NCBI GenBank assembly: GCA_963575745.1
Contig: CAUYUJ010015826.1
Span: 943,930-1,007,929 of the forward strand
DNA length: 64,000 nucleotides
Direction: 5' to 3'
From: Prorocentrum cordatum
Taxonomy: Eukaryota; Sar; Dinophyceae; Prorocentrales; Prorocentraceae
Shown: one piece after another, positions 21,977 to 33,400 of the stretch
How positions within the stretch are numbered: position 1 is the first letter of the stretch
Layout of the letters: the number at the start of each line of letters is the position of its first letter
The notes under the pieces: generated by a model
What the model was told of the DNA's origin: nothing
Databases searched by the model: none
Seen by the model: only the letters and a program-made list of their open reading frames with translations
Translations under genes and position numbers: made by a program

Positions 21977-22060
21977 TAGGGGGCCAGATGCGAACCCTAC
22001 CCCTACCCCCCACGACTACTGAGGGGGAGGGTAGGGGTAGGGTTCGCAGGTGGCCCTCTA
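21977..22060. mobile_element. 84 bp fold-back MITE with 5 bp target duplication
   Basis: The arms TAGGGGGCCAGATGCGAACC and, reverse-complemented from the other side, TAGAGGGCCACCTGCGAACC pair over about 36 bp. They continue through a CCTACCCCTACCC run into a loop ACGACTACTGA. The element is flanked on both sides by AGTGC (21972-21976 and 22061-22065), a perfect 5 bp direct repeat consistent with a target-site duplication. A half-copy with GTGGCCACATGTGAACCCTA is visible near 22477-22498. Confidence 0.7.
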
Positions 22061-22075
22061 AGTGCATCCTGAAGT

Positions 22076-22280
22076 GGAGGGTTTCTCCGAAGGGCTTAGG
22101 CGACCCGTCCTCCTCCCGTCTCTTCTTCATCCTCCTCCTCCTCGTCCTCCTCCTCCTCCTCCTCATCTTCCTTACTCCGTCCCCCTCCTCTTCCTCCTCC
22201 TCTCTCCTCCTCCTTCTCCTCTCCTCCTCCCTTCCTCCTCCTCCTCCCCCTCCCCCTCTTCCTCCTCTTCCTCCTCCGCA

Positions 22281-22312
<32 letters not shown>

Positions 22313-22363
22313 CTCCCCGCCCTCCCCTCCTCGGGTCGCCCACGGCCCTTGGGGAAACCGTCC
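22076..22363. mobile_element. Terminal-inverted-repeat element with CCT core, copy 1
   Basis: The left end GGAGGGTTTCTCCGAAGGGC continuing TTAGGCGACCCG is matched by the right end, whose reverse complement reads GGACGGTTTCCCCAAGGGCC then GTGGGCGACCCG. The inverted ends are about 32 bp. The interior is a CCT/CTT pyrimidine tract (22100-22330). A second copy with the same ends is at 23485-24003. Confidence 0.65.
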
Positions 22364-22539
22364 ATCCTGGAGAGGTACCCTTGGATGTTCTGTTTGTTTA
22401 GGCCGACGGAGGCCATCGGAGGGCCTGCGGAATCTGTTGGTGCTGATGGCGCCCATGGCGGCGTGGCTAGTATGGGTGGCCACATGTGAACCCTACTCGC
22501 GTCCCCCACGATTTCTATGGGGTCGCTCGGATCGGGCCG

Positions 22540-23400
22540 CTCTCTTGCGGAAGCAGCTGCTGGCAGGGGGCGGTGCTGCTCCTGGGGCAGGGTTGGAATT
22601 GACCGACGCCCTTTTAGAGCCCGAAGGCCAGGGCGCGTTAGCACCTGCGGAGGCTGCTTCTGCTGCCGATGATGATGTCATCGGCGCGGGCGTGGAGGAG
22701 AGCCGTGTTCTGGACCCGCTGACGCCGCCCCTAACGTGGACATCCAGTGCAATGTGCCGCTACATCCGGCAGGAGGCTGCCGACGGAGCGCGGATCGACT
22801 TCATCGACAGGAGCGCGCTTGGCAGGCCTGGTCTCGTCGTCAAGGCAGAGGGCGCTGTCGCCGTCGCCAAGGCCGCGGAGCTGGTCAACGATCCCTTCGC
22901 AGACAGCTTAGCCCTTGCGCGTGGGATGCGCTGGGACAAAGGCGACGAGGACGATGACGCCATCAGCGTCGACGGGGCAGCGGGCCGAGGCGACCGCAGG
23001 CTCTGTCCGCTGCGACCTGCCCGCTGCTCAGAGAGGGCCCATGGAGGCCGACGAGACCGAGCGCGAAAGCGACGACGTCGACGACGACGACGACGCCATC
23101 GCCATGAACAGTTTGTGGACCTCCATTGCAGCGGGCCGCCCCAGGAGGCGAAACGGCCAGCTTTCGGCGGAAGGGAGAGGGCGCCGATGGAACCCGCGTT
23201 CAGTTCCGCAGCAGGGACGCGCGCGGCCGGCCCGCGCTTGTCAACTCGAAGGGCGAAGATGGCGCTGGGCGGGCGACGTCGATGACGACGAAGGTTGCTT
23301 CGCGTCGCTCGGACGTGGGCATTGTTCCCCGGCGAGGACCACGGAGGACCATATCCGGGATCACCCCTTCCCTTTTTTTTTGGCCCCATTTTGTCTTTTT
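22540..23400 (+). CDS. Unverified coding island
   Basis: Between the two terminal-inverted-repeat elements lies non-repetitive DNA with protein-like stretches. One plus frame reads GLVVKAEGAVAVAKAAELVN, DPFADSLALARGMRWDKGDE and an acidic DDDAIS. A second plus frame from about 23128 reads FRRKGEGADGTRVQFRSRDA and GRPALVNSKGED. A frame change would be needed to join them. I do not recognise either. The run CTTTTTTTTTGG at about 23370 and AT-richer sequence after it mark the end of the island. Confidence 0.25.
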
Positions 23401-23484
23401 TTCTTGGTTGGCCAAGATAGCTAGATGCATGAAAACCGACAAAGCAGAGGTAGTGGACGTCCGAGCGCTGGCCGAGGTGAGGGC

Positions 23485-24003
23485 TGGAGGGTTTCTCCAG
23501 AAGGGCTTCGTCGGACCCGTCCCATTCCCTCCTCACCCCCCCATCCCCGTCCACCTCCTTCCACCCCCTCCTATTTCCTTCCTCCTCCCTCCTCCCTCCT
23601 CATCTACGCACTCCTTCCCCTTCTACCTCCCCTCATCCAGCCTCCTCCTCCTCCTCCTCCCATCCCCTCCCTCATCCTCCTCCGTTCTGCCTCCTCCTCG
23701 TGCCCCCTCTCTCCTCCTCATCATCCCTCCCACCCCCATCATTCCTCCTCCGGCCCTCCTAATCATAATACTCCTATCATCCTCCTCCCTCAGCCTCCTC
23801 CTCCTTCATCCTCCGCCGCCTCCTCCTCACTCCTACTCAAGCCCCCAATCCCCCTCCCCCCCTCAGCTCATCCTCCTAGTCCTCATACTACTCCTCTCTT
23901 CTCCTACCTCCCATCCTCCTCCTCCTCCTCTTCCTCCTCCTCCTCCTCCTCCTCCTCCTCCCCCTCCTCCTCGGGTCGCCTACGGCCCCGGGGGAAACCG
24001 TCC
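23485..24003. mobile_element. Terminal-inverted-repeat element with CCT core, copy 2
   Basis: The left end is GGAGGGTTTCTCCAGAAGGG then CTTCGTCGGACCCG. The reverse complement of the right end is GGACGGTTTCCCCCGGGGCC then GTAGGCGACCCG. The core is a 450 bp CCT-rich pyrimidine tract with CAT interruptions. Shared ends and a non-identical core with copy 1 indicate a family, not a segmental duplication. Confidence 0.65.
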
Positions 24004-24009
24004 AGGTGG

Positions 24010-25810
24010 GGCATATGGCGCTCGCGCCTGTCTGCGCCGAGCGTGGGGGGGGAGAGACCCCGTCGTGCCGCCGCCGCACCGGGAACCCGTCTGGGCCGCG
24101 AGGGCCCCGACCGGCATCCGCCGGCAGGCCCCGCATGCGCGCTGTGCAACACTGTAACACGGCTGTGTTTGTTGGCTTGTTCCAGTGCTTGGACAAAAAG
24201 TGTCCACACCCACGGCGGCGAGGCGATACCCCTTCCCCCCAAACCTAAAGCTGAAGTGTTAACGTTTTGTCCCTGGCCTTTGGCCCACCGCCCACACCCG
24301 TCGTCAACTTTGCATTTGGGGGAGGGTCTACATTTTGGTCCGACACGTTTTGACAACTCAAGGTCTTGGCGAGAGACGCGTGGACTTTGTCAGTCCACCC
24401 ACCGTCGCCCAGGTCTCGCAGTACGTGTGCATGCGAGGCCGCGCGGGGATTCTGCGCTGCCTGCTCGCGTGCGCAGGCAGTGCAGATGCCTTCGAGGTCC
24501 TCTCCTATTCCGGCTGCGGTGGTGCCCCCCCCCTCGAGCACCCGTGCAGCAACGGCGCGCTGGGGGGGGGCTGCTGCTTCCTCGGCTTGCCGCCCGCGGG
24601 CGTCCTGTGGGGGCTGGCGGCGGGCGCGCGCCGTCGGGCGCCGTGCCCCGCGCGGGGGCCCGGCTGCGCCACGGCGGAGGCGGGCCCGCGACGACAGCCA
24701 CGACGGCGGCGCTCGGACGGCGGACAGGGCGACCGTCGGCACCACGGAGGACGGCTCCCTCCCGGACGTTCGGGCCGATGTGGGGGCGCAGGCGTCGGCT
24801 TTGTGCGTCGAGGGGCAGATATGGGTCAGGCGGTTGATCTGCAGGCGTGGCTGCTGGAAACGGTTCCGGAGCTCGGACCTTTGCGCGGCGGGCGCTTTTG
24901 CGGTGCTTCATCGTCGCTGGCGCCCAGGGACAGGGCACGCAGCCGGAGGTCCAGCGGCGAGCCAGTCCAGCCGTCTCGACCGTCGTTTCGCGCGGCCCCC
25001 TGCGCGCCAGCCCTGTCCAGCCTCCAAGAGCACCCCGAGCGATGGAAATACCGCCGATAATTCCGTCGCCCGCCGCTGCGGCACCGCCTGGCGCGTCGTC
25101 CCATTGAGGAGCGGGCGGGGCCGTGGACGTCAGCGCAGGCCTGCCCCGCTTTCTGTGCAGTGCCACGCCGATTCCAGCTGCTCGTTGTGGGTCTCGGAGG
25201 TCGCCAGGCGCTGGCGACGCCAGCTGCTTGAGCTTCGCCGCAGGATCTCGTTGCCTGCTGCATAGGCGCGCCCTGCCAGTCGGGGCGTCGTTGAGGGGCG
25301 GGCGGGGCCGCGAGCGCCAACTCCAGCGAATCAGTCTCACAGGGAGCCGGCGGCTGCCCCAGGGAGCTGTTGGCTGCCTGCGGCCAAGGCGTTGGAATCA
25401 GGATCGGGTTCGAACGTGGCTACAGTTGTAGCTCCTTCCCTGGTCGTTCCTCCAGCGCCCCTCGCGCGACTGGGCGCTTGCGGGGCCCCAGAGGGTTTCG
25501 TGCCTCATTTGGCGTGCCATATGTGGTAGTACAGTCAACCATGATAGTAAGGATGGGGCAACTTTCCAAGGCTACCCTTGCATCTTTGTCCCTTCGGTAT
25601 TCAGCATCCTTCGGCATTCTGCTGCGCTCCGCACGGAAAACGTCAACGTGGCGTTCCAAGGCCCCTGCATCCTTGCCGCGCATCCTAACTATCCTGGTCG
25701 AGTGTAGTTCGGCTGCCTGCTGCAGCCGCTGGAGGCCCCTGGCATCGGGGGATCCGCCTCGCGAGCTCCCGAGGCCTCGCATCTGCTGGCTGCTCCGACG
25801 AGTCGGGGCG
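24010..25810. other. Unassigned GC-rich stretch
   Basis: Several long frames overlap on both strands (for example plus 24366-25265, minus 25340-24390), which cannot all be real and which reflect high GC. One plus stretch at about 24390-24520 (FVSPPTVAQVSQYVCMRGRA then GILRCLLACAGSADAFEVLS) is the least biased, but I recognise no family. A promoter or RNA gene is not visible. Confidence 0.25.
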
Positions 25811-25814
25811 AGAT

Positions 25815-25970
25815 TCAGGAGGGGAGACAACACATAGACACAATTAGTCGTCGATCCCAAGGAAAATTTGGAAGTGGGGGGGAAGACGAAAATCCAAAAC
25901 CTATGGGAAAATGTGGGGAATCCTGCTACTTGTGTGTTTTTATTTGTGTGTCCCGGGGCCCCTTAGGGAT
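25815..25970 (+). repeat. 160 bp dispersed repeat, copy 2
   Basis: Begins CAGGAGGGGAGACAACACAT and contains TCGTCGATCCCAAGGAAAAT, GGAAGTGGGGGGGAAGACGA, GGGGAATCCTGCTACTTGTG and TTTGTGTGTCCCGGGGCCCC. It is more similar to copy 3 than to copy 1. Confidence 0.8.
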
Positions 25971-26154
25971 GTCCGAAGGGTTACTCGGTCTTCCAGGTTT
26001 CCCCCCCCGGCCCCGCAAGCACGATTCGGACATGCCCGCCAGCGTGTTGTTCGCCGTCGGGGGGCTCGCGGCACGCGGGCTCTGCACCTTCTCGGGGGCC
26101 GTTTTGGCCGCCCCTTCGCTGGCACCGCGCGGCAGGAAATTCGAGCAGATGCCT

Positions 26155-26325
26155 GTCAGGAGGGGAGAAAACGCACAGACACAGTGAATCGTCGATTCCC
26201 AAGAAAGTATTGGAAAATATGGGAAGTGTGGGGGGAGACGAAAACCCCGAATATGTATATATATATATATATGTGAAAATATGGGGAATCCTGTTACTTG
26301 TGTTTATTTATGTGTGTGTCCCAGG
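26155..26325 (+). repeat. 160 bp dispersed repeat, copy 3, with (TA)n expansion
   Basis: Begins CAGGAGGGGAGAAAACGCAC and ends TGTGTGTCCCAGGGCCCCTT. Relative to copy 2 it carries an internal TATATATATATATATAT run at about 26254-26272 between the GACGAAAA and GGGGAATCCTG landmarks. The spacing from copy 2 is about 340 bp. Confidence 0.8.
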
Positions 26326-26329
26326 GCCC

Positions 26330-27070
26330 CTTCAGTCTGGTTGCTGATCCAGACGCCCCCACCTCGACTTCTGCTTCTGTTCACCGTCTTGCCACAGTTT
26401 CTTCTTGTCTTTGTTGTTGCCGGTTGCTCGGCTCCCGCGTTTGTGTCTCGGCGTCGCCCGCGGGAAGCGGGGCGGCGCGGGGCGCGGAAGTGGCTGCCGA
26501 GCGCCCCCCCCGCTTTTTTTCAGGTGACAATTTTTGGTCTTTCTCGCCTTCGTCCGCCTCTGTGTGGCGCAGTGTTGGACGGCATCTCTGGGGTCCCACC
26601 ACCGCTGCTATGATGGGTGGTTGTGGGGTGGCTGGCGTTTGTCAGTGGTGAACCGCCGAGCGAAACCTCGAGAGTTCGAGCGAGCAAAGCAGCCGCGGCG
26701 GCTTGACTTCGCGCGCGCATCGCTCCGCGCGTAGGATAAAGTTGTTTCATCTTGCCCATGGCGCGCCTGCGACAGGCGTATAAACATGGCGGCGCCGACC
26801 TCGCACGTCACATGGCAGTACGTATTACGACAGTAGAATCACGAACAGCAATGCGAATCATGTTCTTACAGGAACCGTCAGTACTTGAGAATTGCAAGCA
26901 GCAGGACAACACATCGTATTGAGAACAGTGATGCTCACGTACGGGTGCTGCCAGAGTAATGGCACGAAGTCCTGGAGGAACACGAAAACAGATAGTTCGC
27001 ACCGTGAAAGTATCAACTCCAATGGTATCAATAGGTATACGGTTATCCTTGGTCACAACACACAGTAATA
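26330..27070. other. Unassigned stretch
   Basis: Mixed composition without repeats. A T-rich run ending TTTTTTTCAG at about 26513-26522 resembles a splice acceptor on the plus strand, but no recognisable exon follows. Small frames on both strands lack domains. Confidence 0.25.
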
Positions 27071-27074
27071 TCAT

Positions 27075-27130
27075 GAAGGGCAGGAGGAGGGAAAGAGGAG
27101 GAGGAGCAGGAGGGGCAGGAGGGAATGGGA

Positions 27131-27181
<51 letters not shown>

Positions 27182-27955
27182 GTGATGATGGTGATGATGG
27201 TGATGATGGTGATGATGGTGATGGTGATGATGATGGTGCTGGTGATGATGATGATGATGATGATGATGATGAGGAGGAGGAGGAGGAGGAGGAGGAGGAG
27301 GAGGAGGGAGGGAGAAAGGAAGGAAGGGGAGGAGGAACAGCAGGAAGAGGAAGCAGCCGGAGGACGAGGAATTTAACCCCAGGCGCCCTCGGCACCAGGC
27401 AGTGGCGTCGACATCGGCACACAGCCGCACAAGGTTCCGCAGGAAGACTCTGCTCACCACCGCTCTGTCTGGCCAGGGACATCCTGGGCTTCAGGGGGGG
27501 CGCGGAAGAGGAGGGAGGAGGAGGGAGGAGGTGGAGGAGGAGGAGAGTGGAGGAGAAGGAGGAGGAGGAGAGGAGGAGGAGGCGGAGGCGGAGGGGAGGC
27601 GGAGGCGGAGGCGGAGGCGGAGGCGGAGGCGGAGGCGGAGGGCGGAGGCGGAGGCGGAGGAGGAGAGGAGGAGGAGAGGAGGAGGAGGAAGAGGCGGAGC
27701 GAGCCAAAGCAGGAGCAGGAGCAGGACTAGGAGCAGGAGCAGGAGAAGGAAGAGGAGGAGGCGGAGGAGGCGGAGGAGGAGGAGGAGGAGGAGGAGAGGA
27801 GGAGGAGGAGGCGGAGTAGGAGGAGGAGGATGATGATGAGATGATGATGAGAGGAGGAGGAGGAGGAGGACGAGGAGGAGGGGAGGAGGACGAGGAGGAG
27901 GAGGGAGGACGAGGAGGAGGAGGAGGAGGAGGAGGAGGAGGAGGAGGAGGAGGCT
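27075..27955 (+). repeat. (GAT)n and (AGG)n/(CGGAGG)n tracts
   Basis: GATGATGAT runs at about 27133-27270 are followed by AGG runs to 27330. After a non-repetitive 150 bp, a GGAGGCGGAGGCGGAGG and AGG tract runs to 27955. Predicted Asp-rich, His-rich and Met-rich frames are the three readings of the GAT tract. Confidence 0.95.
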
Positions 27956-28914
27956 TGGCGCTGATTCAACCGAGTGCGCTTCCAGAGGGCTTCGTCATTG
28001 CGCGTGCTGAATAGAAGTTCGAGGTTTGCTTCCCCTCCCCTGCCACCCTCGGGCTGGCTTCTCCTTCCTGCCTCGTTTTCTACTTGATTCGTTATTCTAC
28101 CTCGTGGTCGTGGGGCGCTTCCTTCTGCTTCGCGATCGCGGGACGCTTCGCTCTTCTGCTTCGCAGTCGTGCTGCGTCCGGTTTTCAGCGCCCGCCGCCG
28201 CGCGGATGCCACCCTCAAGTTGATTCCCGGTTGCTGCTGTTAGGGCGTGCCGGCCTATTCGATATCGCATGCTTCTGAAAAGCTTGCGGGGAATTTCTGC
28301 CTGGCGCCCCCTCTTCGCAAGGGGTTCAACGGAGACGCGATAGCTTGCGCCACATATTCCTGTCCACTGTTCATGACGACCTGTTTGCGCAATGCTTCTG
28401 AGGACATGTTTCCCCAGCGCGAGTCCGACTCCAGGGCCATTGCTGATTTTCGAGGCCGCGCCTGTGAACCCCGTTCTGAGTGCCGCGTGTTCCCCCCTCC
28501 CTCCCATTCTTTGCCCTGCATACCCTGTCTCGGCAAGACGAAGTTCAATCTAATTTTTGTCACAATTCCGTGCGATACCGACAGTTGTCGCTCGAGGGCG
28601 CCATTTGCGCATCAAGTCCCTCGTCGTCCTCTTCCTCCTCCTCCTCCTCCTCTTCCCCCCCCCTCCATTCCTCTCCTCCTTCCCCCGCGTAGTGTTGACA
28701 TGCATAACGCAAGGGCCGTTGACCGAATCCTTGCCCCGAGGGCTGCTCACTAAATGTTTGCCCCTGCGCGTGTACCACATGCTTTCATCGCGTGGTAGGG
28801 TGAGCGAGCTGGGGGTTCCATCGCGCTGTCCGCCCCCATCTTCCCCCACCAAAACACAGCCATGCGCGAGTGCCCCTACGCGCATGTTGCCGGGAAGTTG
28901 CGCTGACTGCTGCC

Positions 28915-28958
<44 letters not shown>

Positions 28959-28960
28959 CG
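28915..28960 (+). repeat. (GTC)n microsatellite
   Basis: About 15 uninterrupted GTC triplets. The flanking DNA (27960-28915) is unassigned; a CCT tract lies at 28630-28680. Confidence 0.95.
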
Positions 28961-28984
28961 CCCCCGTCGGCCAAAACCCGATTG

Positions 28985-30330
28985 AAATGGGGCCCCGGAA
29001 CCCTCCCGGGGCCCGTGCGCACCAGTTTTCCGCGCCGCGTCCGGCCGTGGCGACGAGGAGAGCCACCAGGGGCCAGAGGATCTCGGTCTTCGAGGCTCGA
29101 GGCTCGAACCTGGACGTGAACGCCGACCCGACCCAGTCGGTTATCGGGCCATAATTCGGTCTCGGGGACTCTGGTGGCCGTTCGGCATGAATCCGGCACC
29201 CCCGGGGTGCAGTTTGTCGTTCCGGATCGATTTCTGACGGTCTTGGGCCCCGAAAATGGCCCCCACAGGCTACGACGCCGGAAACCCGCCTCGGACTTCG
29301 AACCTCAGGGGTCGACGAAAATAGCTGGCGTCATCGGAGACGCGGCCATCTCGTCCACCACAGCGGCGGCAGCCCAACTCCGCTGGTTTCAGGCGGCGGG
29401 CGCGCGCGCGGCCCTCCCGAGCTCAGCCCGCGCGCCGCTTCCGCGCAGGCGTCTTCGTAGGATTTGAAGCGTCTTCGGCGCTGGGAACGGGAGGGGAGGT
29501 TCGAACCTCGAGGATCGAGGTTTGAAGAGTTTTTTGTCGTTCTACGCCTCTGGACGCCGCTTTCGGGCCCCGGGATCGTCGAAAATCGATCCAGGGTGAA
29601 AAACTGCTTCGGAGGGGGCCCTGGGAAGGGCCCGGGGGCCGATTTTAATTTGATTTCGGTCATCCTGGGGGGAGGAGGGGGAGGACGACGAAGAGGACGA
29701 GGACGAGGAGGACGAGGAGGGCGAGGGTTGGAAATGACGGGGCGCCCCCGTAAATTGACCCGGTTCGTTCGAATGTGTTTCGCAGATCTTATTGGGAATT
29801 TCGTTCAAATTAAACTCCGACCCTCCATCCCTCCAGGCTCCGCCGCAGGCGCCCGGAGAAGAATATTTTCAAATTGCGGCCGTGCCCCCATTTTTGAAGC
29901 ATGCCCCTTTGCGTCGCCCGGGGCCCCCCAGGAATCCCAGGGGCCCAGACGGATTCTGTTGGTTTGTGGAAGATCTTTCGAACCCTCCATCCTGGAGGAT
30001 TCCTTCATGGGCGCTCTCTTGGGGCCGCTTCCAATCAGCGGATGGCACCTCCAACGACGCGCATGCGCGCGCGCGTGGCGCGTGCTCGCTACTGATGAAG
30101 GGCCCCCCCCCCCCGACGGGATCTCCCAAGTGCGGCGGCAACGGGCCCGTCGTGGACAAATGCGCAAAAACGATATGTCGTCGCCCGGGCCATTTTTTAA
30201 TCGGTCAAATGAGCTGTGCGATGTGCGATATGCTCGCCGTGGACAGCTCACTTCAAGCGCGCGTGGCACGCAATATTTTTGGCGCGACGGCGACGGGGGG
30301 GGGGGCACACACATGCGCAGCACAAATCAC
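28985..30330. repeat. Dispersed GGGCCCCGG / TCGAGGATCGAGG repeat family
   Basis: Segments with CTTCGAACCTC or GTTCGAACCTCGAGGATCGA, TTTTTTGTCGTTC, GGGCCCCGGGATC, AAAATCGATCCAGGGTGAAA and GGGCCCGGGGGCC occur at about 29500-29650. Related but diverged segments are at about 29215-29330, and again at 34790-34930 outside this block. Long plus frames (29464-30540) run through the repeat and are not supported as genes. Confidence 0.45.
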
Positions 30331-30455
30331 GCAGGCTGGCCAACGGTGCGACAGCGACCGGCGGGGCCGCGACAGATGGACCTTCCATTTGTTTCCGAAA
30401 CTCTCCGCGCGGTGCGACGGCGACGGGGGGGGCAGACAGATGCCCTGTACATGGA
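30330..30455 (+). repeat. GTGCGACGGCGAC...GCAGACAGATG flank, left
   Basis: Two to three copies of GGTGCGACRGCGACNGG followed by GACAGATG lie immediately left of the hairpin satellite block. The same family, in the same orientation, lies immediately right of the second block at 41936-42185. Confidence 0.6.
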
Positions 30456-30457
30456 AT

Positions 30458-33400
30458 GCTTGAATTCAGTTTGTGGAATTACATGTCGACAGTTCTATAG
30501 TGGACAATGCAAAAACTCTGTCGCGTGCGCGCGCGTCTGACTTTTGCATTGCCCACGCTAGACAAGTGGACGCGTCCGTCGGCCTCCTTAAAAAGCCACA
30601 GGCATTTTGAATTCAGTTTTTGGAAATACACGTCGACTTTTCATTGTGGACAATACAGAACTCTGTCGCGCGGGCGCGCGTCTGAGTTCTGTATTGTCCA
30701 CGCCAGAAAAATCGTCGCGTCCGTCGGCCTCCTTAGAGAGCCACAGAAATGTTGAATTCATTTTTTTGGAATTACATGCCGATTATGCTAATGTGGACAA
30801 TGCAGAACTCTGTCGCGCGCGCGCGTCTGAGTTCTGCATTGTCCACAATAGAAGAGTCGACGCGTCCGTCGGCCTCCTTAAAGAGCCACAGGAATTTTGA
30901 ATTCAGTTTTTGGGATCACATGCCGATTTTGCGATTGTGGACAATACAGAACTCTGTCGCGCGCGCGCGCGTCTGAGTTCTGTATTGTCCACACTAGAAA
31001 AGTCGACGCGTCCGCCGGCCTCCTTGAAGAGCCACAGAAATTTTGAGTTCTGTTTTTGGCATTACATGTCACCTAGTCTATTGTGGACAGTACAGAACTC
31101 TCGCGCGCGTCTGAGTTCTGTATTGTCCACACTAGAAAAGTCTACGCGTCCGTCCGCCTCCTTAGAGAACCACAGAAATTTTGAATTCAGCGTTTGGAAA
31201 TACATGTCGACTATGCTAATGTGGACGATTCAGAAGTCTGTCGCGCGCGCGCGTCTGAGTTCTGTACTGTCCACAATAGAAAAGTCGACGCGTCCGTCGG
31301 CCTCCTGGAAGAGCCACAGAAAGTTTGAATTCAGTTTTTGGAATTACATGTCGACCATGCTAATGGGGACAATACAAGAACTCTGTCGCGCGCGCGTCGG
31401 AGTTCTGCATTGTCCACACTAGAAAAGTCGATGCGTCCGCCGGCCTCCTCAAAGAGCCACATAAATTTTGAATTCTGTTTTTGGAGATACATGTCACCTG
31501 GTCTATTGTGAACAATGCAGAACTCCGTCGCGCGCGCGCGCGTCTGAGTTCTGTATTGTCCGCAACAGAAAAGTCGACGCGTCCGTCGGCCTCCTTAAAG
31601 AGCCACATAAATTTTGAATTCTGTTTTTGGAATTACATGTCGACTGTGCTATTGTGGAGAATTCAGAACTCTGTCGCGCGCGCGCGCGTCTGAGTTATAC
31701 GCACTAGAAAAGTCGACGCGCCCGCCGGCCTCCTCAAAGAGCCACCGAATTTTTGAATTTAGTTTTTGGAATTACATGCAGACTTTTATATTCTGGACAA
31801 CAAAGGACTCTGTCGCGCGCGCGCGTCTGAGTTCTGTATTGTCCACGCTCGAAATGTGGACGCGTCCGTCGGCCTCCTTCAAAGAGCCACAGAAATTTTG
31901 AACTCAGTTTTTGGAGATTCATGTCACCTATTCTATTGTGGACAATACAGAACTCTGTCTCGCGCGCGCGTCTGAGTTCTGCATTGCCCACAATAGAAAA
32001 GTCGACGCGTCCGTCGGCCTCCTTATAGAGCCACATTCTTTTTTGGCACATGTCAACTGTGCGAATGTGGACTATACAGAACTCTGTCGCGACCTAGAAA
32101 AGTCGACGCGACCGCCGGCCTCCTCAAAGAGCCACAGAATATTTGAATCCAGTTTTTGGAATCACATGTCGGCTTTTATATTGTGGACAATACAGAACTC
32201 TATCGCGCGCGCGTCTGAATTCTGTAGCGTCCTCACTAGAAATGTGGGCGCGTCCGTCGGCCTCCTTAAAGAGCCACAACACATTTGGAATTCAGGTTTT
32301 GGATTCACATGTCGACTTTGCTATTGTGGACAATACAGAACTCTGTCGCGCGCGCGCGTCTGGGTTCTGCATTGCCCACACTAGAACAGTCGACGCGTCC
32401 GTCGGCCTCCTCACAGAGCCACCGGAATTTGGAATTCTTTTTTTCGGAATTCACCATGTTCGGACAATGCTAATGTGGGCAATACAGAGCCACCGGAATT
32501 TGGAATTCTTTTTTTGAAAGCACATGTCGACTTTTCTACTTTGGACAACACAGAACTCTGTCGCGCGCGCGCGTCTGAGTCATGTATTGTCCACACTAGA
32601 AAGAGGTGGACGCGTCCGTCGGCCTCTTCAAAGAGCCGCCGAACTTTTGAATTCAGTTTTTGGAATCGCATGTCGACTTTCCTGATGTGGACTATACAGA
32701 ACTGTGCCGCGCGCACGTCTGAGATCTGTATGGTCCACACTAGAAAAATCGACGCGTCCGTCGGCCTCCTTAAAGAGCCACAGAAATTGTGAATTCAGTT
32801 TTTGGAATTACATGTCGACTATGCTAATGTGGACAATACAGAACTCTGTCGCGCGCGCGCGCGCGTCTGAGTTCTGTATTGTCCACAATAGAAGAGTCGA
32901 CGCGTCCGTCGGCCTCCTTAAAGAGCCACAGGAAGTTTGAATTCAGTTCTTGCAATCACAAGTCGACTACGCGAGTGTGGACAATACAGAACTCTGTCGC
33001 GCGCGCTTCTGAGTTCTGTATTGTCCACACTAGCTATGTGGACGCGTCCGTCGGCCTCCTCAAAGAGCCACATAAATTTTGAATTCAGTTTTTGGAGATA
33101 CATGACACCTATTTTATCGTGGACGATACAGAACTCTGTCGCGCGCGCGCGCGTCTGAATTCTTCATTTTCCACCATAGAAAAGTCGGCGCGTCCGTCGG
33201 CGTCCTTAAATGGCCACGGAAATTTTGAATTTCGTTTTTGGAATTACATGTCGACTGTTTCTGTTGTGGACAATACAGAACTCTGTCGTGCGCGCGCGCG
33301 TCTGAGTTCTGTACTGTCCACAACAGAAAACACGACGCGTCCGTCGGCCTCCTTCAAGGGCCGCAAAGCAAAAAAAACACAAAAAATAGTACAAAAAAAC

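Noticed and set aside
21995-22045. CCCTACCCC runs as an interstitial telomere.
   Set aside because: The unit is not TTTAGGG or its complement, only two to three copies occur, and they form the stem of a fold-back element with a target duplication.
24335-25340. Overlapping 240-316 codon frames on both strands.
   Set aside because: GC-rich DNA leaves both strands open; neither strand shows a domain or a consistent start and splice context. Kept only as an unassigned stretch.
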